Assembly (NCBI RefSeq): GCF_013822795.1
Contig: NZ_PNLB01000010.1
Location: 1-64,000 of the forward strand
Direction: 5' to 3'
Source of the DNA: Phenylobacterium sp.
GTDB lineage: Bacteria > Pseudomonadota > Alphaproteobacteria > Caulobacterales > Caulobacteraceae
DNA length: 64,000 bases
Part shown: positions 57,637 to 64,000 of the stretch, one piece after another
Position numbering within the stretch: the stretch's first letter is position 1
How the letters are laid out: every line of letters begins with the position of its first letter
Made by a program: the position numbers and the translations under genes
Notes under the pieces: generated by a model
What the model saw: the letters and a program-made list of their open reading frames with translations, nothing else
Told to the model about the DNA's origin: nothing
Database searches by the model: none

Positions 57637-58898
57637 CCCCCGAAACCCGCCAGATCAGGCCGCCGGCCGTTCCAGCCTGACACCGCCTCGAACGCCGCCG
57701 CCAGGGCGACGACCGAGACCTCGTCCGCCATCCGCCCCATGATCTGCAGGCCGGCCGGCAATCCCGAGCTGGTCAGCCCCATCGGCACGCTCGCGGCCGG
57801 CAGGTCCAGGTAGTTGCCGGCCCGGGTCATCGCCGAAAACGGCGAGGCGGTCTCGTCGACGTCCTCGATCGGCGGAGCCGGGATCGGCAGCGTCGGCGAG
57901 AGCAGCGCGTCGTAGGGCGACATCCAGTCCTGAAACTCCCGCTGGTCGGCCGCGCGGCGCGCCAGCGCCTGGGCCAACTGGGCGTCGGTCACGTCGCGTC
58001 CGCCCTCGAAGCGCTTGACCACCCAGCGGTCCATGAGCTCGCCATTGGCCTCGATATGCGCGCCGCGCACCCGCCAGCCTTCGGCCGCCATCAGCCAGCC
58101 GTTGGGGATGAAGTAGTCGGCGAACGGCCGCGGCGTCCGCGCGGTCTCGATCTGCACGCCCAAGTCCGCCAGCCGTCCGATGGCGGCGCGATAGAGCTCG
58201 GCGACCTGCGGATCGATCGGCGACATCGCCTCCATCGGCAGCACCGCCACCTTCCAGCCGCGCACGTCGGCGGCCAGCGCCGCCTGTGCGTCGAACTGCG
58301 GGCGCGTCGCGCCAGCTCCGTCCGGACCGGAGATGATCTCCAGCACCCGGGCGGCGTCGGCCACTGAGCGCGCCAGCGGCCCCAGCGTGTCCAGGCTGGG
58401 CGCCAGGTCGTGCACGCCGCGCGTCGACACCAGCCCGCGTCCCGGCTTTAGGCCCACCACGCCGCACGCGGCGGCCGGAATGCGGATCGAGCCGCCGGTG
58501 TCGGTGCCCAGCGCGACGTCGCAGAGTCCACTCGCCACCGCCACCGCCGAGCCGCTGGACGAGCCGCCCGGCGCCCGGTGCGCCGCCGCGTCCCAGGGGT
58601 TCCACGGCGCGCCGACCGAGCGGTTGGTGCCCCAGCCGCCGAAGGCCAGTTCCACCGTGTGGGTCTTGCCCACGGCCACGTAGCCGGCGTCCAGCAGCCG
58701 CTGCACGGCCACGGCATTCAGCGCCGGCGCGACGTCCAGCGGAACCACCCCGCCGCCCCCCGTGGGGACGCCCGCCACGTCGATCAGGTCCTTGATGGCG
58801 AAGGTCGGTCCGTCGCCGGAGCCCAGCGGCGGGTCGAACACCTGGGTGAAGGCGTGCAGCCGCCCGCCCAACCGGCGACGCGCGTCGGGGCTCACCAT
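57633..58898 (-). CDS. Amidase signature family hydrolase
   Basis: The 421-residue amidase has the Ser-cisSer-Lys triad: Lys in TFAIKDLIDV, the GGSSSGSAVAVASG loop with the cis-Ser, and nucleophile Ser in GTDTGGSIRIPAA. Members hydrolyse amides, from aryl amides to allophanate or indoleacetamide; the substrate is unknown. ATG 58898 is chosen, with GGAG upstream and a 7-base overlap with the D-aminoacylase-like stop, so the two are coupled and may act in sequence on N-acyl compounds. Confidence 0.9.
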   Translation of the reverse strand: MVSPDARRRLGGRLHAFTQVFDPPLGSGDGPTFAIKDLIDVAGVPTGGGGVVPLDVAPALNAVAVQRLLDAGYVAVGKTHTVELAFGGWGTNRSVGAPWNPWDAAAHRAPGGSSSGSAVAVASGLCDVALGTDTGGSIRIPAAACGVVGLKPGRGLVSTRGVHDLAPSLDTLGPLARSVADAARVLEIISGPDGAGATRPQFDAQAALAADVRGWKVAVLPMEAMSPIDPQVAELYRAAIGRLADLGVQIETARTPRPFADYFIPNGWLMAAEGWRVRGAHIEANGELMDRWVVKRFEGGRDVTDAQLAQALARRAADQREFQDWMSPYDALLSPTLPIPAPPIEDVDETASPFSAMTRAGNYLDLPAASVPMGLTSSGLPAGLQIMGRMADEVSVVALAAAFEAVSGWNGRRPDLAGFGG

Positions 58899-60628
58899 GT
58901 CCAGCTCCAGTCCTTGGCGCTCACCCGGCAACCGCCGTCGCTCCAGCCGGTCCAGCCGCGCCCGCGCACCACCTGGCCGGCCAGCTGTCCGGTCGGCTCC
59001 CCGTCCTTCAAGGCCTGCTTGCCGTTGACGAACACGTCGCTGACCCCGACCGCGAACTGCTTGGGCTGCTCATAGGTGCCGACGTCGCCGATCGTCGCCG
59101 GATCGAACACCACTACGTCGGCATAGTAGCCGGCCTTCAACATTCCGCGGTCCTTCAAACCCAGGTTCTGGGCGGGAAACGCCGACAGTCGCCGGACCGC
59201 GTCAGCCAGGCTGGTGGTCTTCTCTTCGCGCACGTACTTGCCCAGCAGCCGCGCAAAGTTGCCATAGGCGCGCGGATGGGTGCTCGACTTCAGGAACACC
59301 CCCTCCGGCGCCTGGGCCGAGGCGTCCGACCCGAAGCTCATCCAGGGCAGCGCCGTCTGGCGCGCCACGTTCTGCTCGGACATCAGGAAGTAGACGACCT
59401 GCACCCGGCTGCCGTCCTCGATCACCAGGTCGATGGCCGCGTCCTCGGGCGAGACGCCACGTTCCTTGGCGACCTGCGCCAGGGTCTTGCCGGTCAGCCC
59501 CTTCATCGCCGGGTTCTTGAAACCGACCAGCAGCGTGCCCTCCGCACCGGCATGGCGGTAGAGGTTCTCGAAGTCCGGCTTTTCCCGCCGCATTTCGGCG
59601 ATGACCTTGGCGCGGGTGGTCGGGTCCTTCATCCGCCCGATCCAGCTCTCGACACCGCCGGCCTGCACCCATGGCGGCATGGCCGCATCCAGCCCGGTCG
59701 AGCCGGCGGTGTAGGTGTACATGTCCGCCGTGATCCGGTGGCCCGCCGCCCGCGCCGCCTCGATACGGGCGATGGCCGGGTCCAGCTTGTCCCAGTTGGT
59801 CTTGCCGGCCTGCTTCAGGTGATAGATCTCGGCCGGCGCCCCGGACTGCTTGGAGATCTCGATCAGCTCGTCGATCGCCTCCAGCAGCCGATCGGCCTCC
59901 GAACGCATGTGGCTGATGTAGATCCCGCCGCAGCGCCCCGCCTCGCTCGCCAGCGCCGCCAGCTCCGGCGTCTCGGCATAGCTCGCAGGCGCATAGATCA
60001 GCGACGAGCCGACCCCCAACGCCCCGTCCTGCATCGCGTCCACCACCAGCTGGCGCATCGCCGCCAGTTGCTCGGGGGTCGGATCGACGTCGCCCTCGCC
60101 CAACACGTGCTCGCGCACCGTCGCGGCCCCGACGAACGAGGCCACGTTCAGCGCCGATCCGCGCCGGGTGAGCCAGGTCAGATACTCGTCCAGGCTGGTC
60201 CAGCCGATGTCGTACTTGATGTCGCCCATGCGCTGGGTTTCCAGCCGCTTCATCTCCGGGCTCAGCGGTCCCATCGACGTCCCCTCGCCCATCACCTCCA
60301 GCGTCACGCCCTGCTTGAGGTCCGACAGCCCGCGGGGGTCGGCGATCAGGCTCTCGGTCGCCCACGACAGCATGTTGATGAAGCCGGGCGACACCGCCTT
60401 GCCGCCGGCGTCGATCACCGTGCGCGCGCTCTCGGGCGCCTTGGGACCGACATAGGCGATGCGGTCCTCGGCGATCGCCACCTCGCCCCTGAACGGCGGC
60501 TGGCCCGAGCCGTCATAGATCTGCGCGTTGCGGATCAGGACGTCATAGGCGGGCGGCGATGTCGCCTGGGCGGCGGTGGTGGCGAGCAGGAAGGCGGCGA
60601 GCGCGAGCGGCTTGTGCATGCCGCGCAT
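58892..60628 (-). CDS. N-acyl-D-amino-acid deacylase (D-aminoacylase) family, exported, atypical metal site
   Basis: The protein is about 578 residues with a signal peptide (MHKPLALAAFLLATTAAQA). It has an amidohydrolase superfamily fold. ISHMRSEADRLLEAIDELIEISKQSG and AEIYHLKQAGKTNW give metal-binding histidines and FGSDASA gives the catalytic Asp. However, the usual HxH pair is replaced: SPGFINMLSWATESLI, and the cluster Cys position reads GVTLEVMGEG. The family hydrolyses N-acyl-D-amino acids or D-peptides; activity here is uncertain. The start is uncertain between ATG 60628 and 60619. It is followed by the amidase gene. Confidence 0.82.
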   Translation of the reverse strand: MRGMHKPLALAAFLLATTAAQATSPPAYDVLIRNAQIYDGSGQPPFRGEVAIAEDRIAYVGPKAPESARTVIDAGGKAVSPGFINMLSWATESLIADPRGLSDLKQGVTLEVMGEGTSMGPLSPEMKRLETQRMGDIKYDIGWTSLDEYLTWLTRRGSALNVASFVGAATVREHVLGEGDVDPTPEQLAAMRQLVVDAMQDGALGVGSSLIYAPASYAETPELAALASEAGRCGGIYISHMRSEADRLLEAIDELIEISKQSGAPAEIYHLKQAGKTNWDKLDPAIARIEAARAAGHRITADMYTYTAGSTGLDAAMPPWVQAGGVESWIGRMKDPTTRAKVIAEMRREKPDFENLYRHAGAEGTLLVGFKNPAMKGLTGKTLAQVAKERGVSPEDAAIDLVIEDGSRVQVVYFLMSEQNVARQTALPWMSFGSDASAQAPEGVFLKSSTHPRAYGNFARLLGKYVREEKTTSLADAVRRLSAFPAQNLGLKDRGMLKAGYYADVVVFDPATIGDVGTYEQPKQFAVGVSDVFVNGKQALKDGEPTGQLAGQVVRGRGWTGWSDGGCRVSAKDWSWTW

Positions 60629-60778
60629 GTGACGGGAGAATCCGCGTCGTGTCAGGCCCCCGCAGAACGGGCGCCGCGAGGAAATTTCCACCTGGCCGGG
60701 AACCGATCCGCGCCTGCGCGGTTGAAAGGCATGTCTACGGACAGCCCGATCCCCGAAACGCAAACTCGAGATCGGCCG

Positions 60779-60817
60779 AAAGCCCAGGAGCGCCTCGCCG
60801 GCCTTCTGGGCTTTTTT
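60779..60817 (+). terminator. Orphan intrinsic terminator A
   Basis: AAAGCCCAG...CTGGGCTTT encloses an 18-base loop and is followed by a continued T-run (CTTTTTTG). It is oriented for plus-strand transcription, but no plus-strand gene precedes it; the only nearby gene is on the minus strand. An unannotated short RNA could end here. Confidence 0.6.
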
Positions 60818-60960
60818 GTCGCCCTTCGTCCGTCCGCGGATTTTTCTCGTCTGGCCAGGAACCCACCGGCGCGGTCACCCGTTGATCAGACGGTTGGAGA
60901 TGAAAATCGAAAACCAGCCCGACAAATCAGCCAGCGATGGAAAACGATAGTCGGACTTGA

Positions 60961-60999
60961 AGCCCGGTGGGTCCTAGACCCCCGGGCTTCGCTGTTTTT
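60961..60999 (+). terminator. Orphan intrinsic terminator B
   Basis: AGCCCGGtGGGTC-cta-GACCCcCCGGGCT is followed by TCGCTGTTTTT, again plus-strand oriented, about 105 bases before the CBS gene. It could end a small RNA or act as an attenuator in the CBS gene leader. The 475-base gap (60629-61104) otherwise holds no convincing gene. Confidence 0.6.
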
Positions 61000-61104
61000 G
61001 GGCCCGGTTCCACCGTCGCGCCCATCGGAACGCCCGCCGTTCCCGGCCGTTTGCCGCAGAGGCCGGCCCGCGTCGCCGGCTCCCCCAAAGTACGGAGTCC
61101 CGAC

Positions 61105-61542
61105 ATGAAAGTCGCCGATTGCATGACCCGCAACGTCAAGATGGCCAGCCCGCAGGAGACCCTTCGCGACGCCGCGCGGATAATGGCCGAGCTCGACGCC
61201 GGCATCCTCCCCGTCGCCGACGGCGACCGGCTGGTCGGCATGATCACTGACCGCGACATCTGCGTACGCGGCATCGCACATGGCAAGGGCCCGGACGCCA
61301 AGGTCGCCGAGGTCATGAGCCGCGAGGTTAAATACTGCTTCGAGGACGACGACAGCGACGCCGTCCTGCGCAACATGGGCGATATCCAGGTGCGCCGCCT
61401 GCCGGTGCTCAACCGCGACAAGCGGCTGATCGGCATCGTCTCACTGGCCGACCTCGCCTCCATCGGCCAGACCTCCCGCACCGGCGAGGCGCTCGGCGGC
61501 ATCGTGCGGCCCGGCGGCGAACACTCGCAGTCTATTCACTGA
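61105..61542 (+). CDS. CBS-domain pair protein
   Basis: The 145-residue protein consists of two tandem CBS domains (KVADCMTRNVKMASPQETLRDAARIMAELDAGILPVADGDRLVGMITDRDICV and KVAEVMSREVKYCFEDDDSDAVLRNMGDIQVRRLPVLNRDKRLIGIVSLADLA). Standalone CBS pairs bind adenosine nucleotides and regulate partner proteins; the partner is unknown. ACGGAGT precedes ATG 61105. It lies convergent to rsh by 39 bases, so a link to nucleotide signalling is tempting but unproven. Confidence 0.9.
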   Translation: MKVADCMTRNVKMASPQETLRDAARIMAELDAGILPVADGDRLVGMITDRDICVRGIAHGKGPDAKVAEVMSREVKYCFEDDDSDAVLRNMGDIQVRRLPVLNRDKRLIGIVSLADLASIGQTSRTGEALGGIVRPGGEHSQSIH

Positions 61543-61581
61543 TCGCGAGCGCGGCGCTCTCCGAGCGGGAGCGCCGTTCCC

Positions 61582-63750
61582 TCACCCCTTGGCGCGGTCG
61601 ACCGTCTCGATGCTGGGATAGGCGCGCAGCGCCGCGGCGATATGGGTCAGGTGCCGGGCGTCCTTGACCTCGACATCGAAGTCGACGTCGAAGAAGTCCG
61701 ACTGTCGCCGGTGCATGCGTAGGTTGACGATGTTGCCGCCCGCCTCGCCGATCGCCGTACAGGCCTGGCCCAGCACCCCTGGCGCATTGCGGATCGTCGC
61801 CGTCAGCTTGGACAGCGTCACGGTGTTGCGCTCGGCCTCCGCCGTCCACTGCAGGTCACGCCACAGCTCTTCGCGGTCCTCGAACTCGGCCAGCCGCGCG
61901 CAGTCGATGGTGTGAACCGTCAGGCCCGTGCCGTCCGGCTCCAGGATCCCGACGATGCGGTCGCCCGGCACCGGCGTGCAGCACTGGCCGAAGTTCAGCG
62001 ACACCCCGGGCGTCAGTCCCCCGCCGCGCACATAGAGCCGCGCGCCCTTGCCGCCCTCGATCCGGCGCGTGGCCACGGCGGCCTCGCGGTCCGCCGCCTT
62101 CAGACCGGGGAAGATGACGTCGAGCACCTGGGTCGGCGAGATCCGTCCGCGCCCGACCAGCTCGAACAGGTCCTCCTCGGCCGGCACCGCGAACCGCTCC
62201 AGCGACGGCTTGAGCAGCACGTCCTTGCGCGACTTGCCGGCCCGCTCGAAGGTCTGGTCCAGGCTCGCCCGGCCCAACCGCACGAACTCCTCGCGCTCGG
62301 TCTGGCGGATATGGCGGCGGATCGCCGAGCGCGCACGCCCCGTCACGGTCAGCGAGCGCCAGTCCGGCGGCACCACAGGCTTGGGCCCGCGGATCACCTC
62401 GACCACGTCGCCGTTCTGCAGCGTCGTGCGCAGCGGCTTGAGCTCGCCGTTGATCTTCACCCCGATGCAGGTGTCGCCGACGTCGGTGTGGACCGCATAG
62501 GCGAAGTCCAGCGGCATGGCCCCGCGCGGCAGGCTGACCAACCGGCCCTTCGGCGTGAACACGAAGACCTGGTCGAGATACATCTCGAGCTTGGCGTGCT
62601 CGACCAGTTCCTCGACGTCGCCGCCGTGCTCCAGCACCTGGACCAGATGGCGCAGGTTGACCAGCGGGTCGCGCCCGCCGCCGGCGGCCTGGTCCTCAGG
62701 ATCAAAGCCATAGGACGAATTCTTGTAGCGCCAGTGGGCCGCGACGCCATCCTCGGCGATCCGATCCATGGTCTCGGTGCGGATCTGCATCTCGATCCGC
62801 ATGCCCTTGGGCCCCACGACCGTCGTATGCAGCGAGCGGTAGTTGTTGCGCTTGGGGGTCGAGATGAAGTCCTTGAAACGCTCGGGCACGCTCGGCCAGG
62901 CGCGGTGGATCACCCCCAGGGCCGCATAACAATCGGCCTCGGTATCGACGATCACCCGGAAGGCGTAGATGTCGGAAAGCTGAGAAAAACCAATCGATTT
63001 GCGCTGCAGCTTACGCCAGATCGAATAGGCGTTCTTCTCGCGGCCAAAGACCCGCGCCGGAATGCCGGCGGCCTCCAGCTTGGCGGCGATTTCGCCCGAG
63101 ACGATCGACACCGCCGCGCCCTGCTCGATGCGCAGCGCTTCGAGCCGCCGGCCGATCGCGTCGCGCGCCACCGGGTTCAGATGTTCGAAGCACAGCTCTT
63201 CGAGCTCGGTGCAGATGCGATGACAGCCGATCGAGCGGGCCAGCGGCGCGTAGATGTCCAGGGTCTCGCGGGCGATCCGCTCACGTTTGGCCGGGCTGGA
63301 GATGTAGTGCAGCGTCCGCATGTTGTGCAGGCGGTCGGCCAGCTTGACCATCAGGACGCGCACGTCCTTGGAAATGGCCAGGATGAACTTGCGCAGGTTC
63401 TCGGCCTGCTTGGTCCGCTCGCTGTTGAGTTCCAGCTTGGTGAGCTTGGTCACCCCCTCGACCAACTCGGTGATCTCGGGCCCGAACAGGCCGCGGATGT
63501 CGTCGGGCGTGACCGGGGTGTCCTCGATCACGTCGTGCAGCAGGGCGGTGACTATGGTGGCGGTGTCGAGCCGATAGTCGGTCAGGATCCCCGCCACCTC
63601 GATCGGGTGGGCGAAATAGGGATCGCCGGACGCACGCTTCTGCGACCCATGCATGCGCATGGCGTAGACATAGGCGCGGTTCAGCACCGACTCGTCGGCG
63701 GTCGGATCGTACGAGCGGACCTTGTCGATCAGCTCGTACTGCCGAAGCAT
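61582..63750 (-). CDS. rsh: Bifunctional (p)ppGpp synthetase/hydrolase (RelA/SpoT homologue)
   Basis: The 722-residue long RSH has, in order, an HD hydrolase domain (HGSQKRASGDPYFAHPIEVAGIL, ALLHDVIEDT), a synthetase domain (FSQLSDIYAFRVIV, NNYRSLHTTVVGPKG), a TGS domain (VFVFTPKGRLVSLPRGAMPLDFAYAVHTDVG) and a C-terminal ACT domain. It makes and degrades the alarmone; in Caulobacter the single enzyme is called SpoT. It lies 95 bases after rpoZ on the same strand, the usual alphaproteobacterial pairing. Confidence 0.95.
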   Translation of the reverse strand: MLRQYELIDKVRSYDPTADESVLNRAYVYAMRMHGSQKRASGDPYFAHPIEVAGILTDYRLDTATIVTALLHDVIEDTPVTPDDIRGLFGPEITELVEGVTKLTKLELNSERTKQAENLRKFILAISKDVRVLMVKLADRLHNMRTLHYISSPAKRERIARETLDIYAPLARSIGCHRICTELEELCFEHLNPVARDAIGRRLEALRIEQGAAVSIVSGEIAAKLEAAGIPARVFGREKNAYSIWRKLQRKSIGFSQLSDIYAFRVIVDTEADCYAALGVIHRAWPSVPERFKDFISTPKRNNYRSLHTTVVGPKGMRIEMQIRTETMDRIAEDGVAAHWRYKNSSYGFDPEDQAAGGGRDPLVNLRHLVQVLEHGGDVEELVEHAKLEMYLDQVFVFTPKGRLVSLPRGAMPLDFAYAVHTDVGDTCIGVKINGELKPLRTTLQNGDVVEVIRGPKPVVPPDWRSLTVTGRARSAIRRHIRQTEREEFVRLGRASLDQTFERAGKSRKDVLLKPSLERFAVPAEEDLFELVGRGRISPTQVLDVIFPGLKAADREAAVATRRIEGGKGARLYVRGGGLTPGVSLNFGQCCTPVPGDRIVGILEPDGTGLTVHTIDCARLAEFEDREELWRDLQWTAEAERNTVTLSKLTATIRNAPGVLGQACTAIGEAGGNIVNLRMHRRQSDFFDVDFDVEVKDARHLTHIAAALRAYPSIETVDRAKG

Positions 63751-63845
63751 CTTCGGCCGCTGCTTGGCGACCGGCGCATCAGTTTTGTCGGCGGGCGGTT
63801 GTTGAGGCGCCGCCGTGACAGTGAGGGGTTCTGCGCCTTCTGGGC

Positions 63846-64000
63846 TCAGTACCGCTCCTCCTGGCCGCCGTCACGGTCGCTCTGAAGCGCGCGAACCAGT
63901 TCCAGCTCGCTCATCTGCATGTGGGTCGGATCCGCCAGCAGGGCCAGGGTTTCGGCCTCTTCCTCGGCTTCCGAACGCTCATCGACCCGCTGCAGCGTGC
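63846..64000 (-). CDS. rpoZ: RNA polymerase omega subunit, C-terminal part (5' end outside window)
   Basis: Not in the ORF track because it runs off the edge. Reading the minus strand from base 63998 gives TLQRVDERSEAEEEAETLALLADPTHMQMSELELVRALQSDRDGGQEERY and a TGA stop at 63848-63846. This matches the acidic C-terminal tail of alphaproteobacterial RpoZ. Omega helps fold beta-prime and contributes to the ppGpp-binding site, so pairing with rsh is meaningful. Confidence 0.88.
   Translation of the reverse strand, partial: TLQRVDERSEAEEEAETLALLADPTHMQMSELELVRALQSDRDGGQEERY

Noticed and set aside
61912-63885. 657-codon plus-strand ORF opposite rsh
   Set aside because: Shadow of rsh; low-complexity translation.

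Overview
The window is a gap-poor stretch of a high-GC alphaproteobacterial chromosome. Gene order and protein features point to Caulobacterales (Caulobacter/Phenylobacterium-like). The indicators are an iscR-led suf operon, an RNase E ending in a GWWRR peptide, an M23 peptidase-bactofilin pair, the order aat-DUF2155-NDUFA12, and an rsh gene directly downstream of rpoZ. I see no prophage, insertion sequence, CRISPR array, tRNA or rRNA. The content is mostly core housekeeping with small accessory insertions. Species-level assignment is not possible from the sequence alone.

Layout. 1-5.6 kb: end of parE (+), a DEAD-box RNA helicase (+), a GGDEF protein (+), an enoyl-CoA hydratase (+) and an LtrA-like membrane protein (-). 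5.6-14 kb: a GST (+), then the ten-gene minus-strand Fe-S operon iscR-iscS-like-sufB-hyp-hyp-sufC-sufD-sufS-sufT-sufA. Most junctions are overlapping stop/start codons, and a candidate IscR box lies over the promoter. 14-21 kb: an alpha/beta hydrolase, an M20 amidohydrolase, anmK, tyrS-bcp preceded by a possible Tyr-rich leader peptide, and M23 peptidase-bactofilin. 21-27 kb (-): a ComB-family phosphatase, then the envelope/translation group amiC-ponA-prfB, where prfB carries a +1 programmed frameshift. 27-34.6 kb: rne (+), an M48 protease with TPRs, a DsbA-like lipoprotein, a flavin monooxygenase-like protein and an SDR (-).

34.6-40.4 kb: thiS-thiG-isomerase-SDR (-) diverges from aroQ-accB-accC-aat (+); DUF2155 and NDUFA12 (-) follow. 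40.5-44.3 kb: an 828-residue protein related to the C-terminal half of B12-dependent ribonucleotide reductase (NrdJ) that lacks an NPC-type catalytic motif, followed by a pentapeptide-repeat fragment and a full secreted pentapeptide-repeat protein. 44.3-64 kb: aspS, a serine beta-lactamase-fold hydrolase, parC, recO, era, rnc, lepB, acpS, pdxJ, pyrE, rsh and rpoZ on the minus strand. Accessory genes interrupt this block at two places: a DMT transporter plus NTF2-like gene, and a GST, a small exported protein, an amidase, a D-aminoacylase-like gene and a CBS gene.

The genes cover Fe-S cluster assembly and its feedback control, peptidoglycan synthesis, remodelling and recycling, fatty-acid and shikimate precursor supply, RNA decay, ribosome biogenesis and stringent response. 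The most notable observations are the NrdJ-like apparent pseudoenzyme, two uncharacterised proteins inside the suf operon, the YY leader peptide upstream of tyrS, the prfB frameshift missed by the ORF track, and two orphan terminators upstream of the CBS gene. None is proven to be a new system; the NrdJ-like protein and the suf accessory pair are the best leads.
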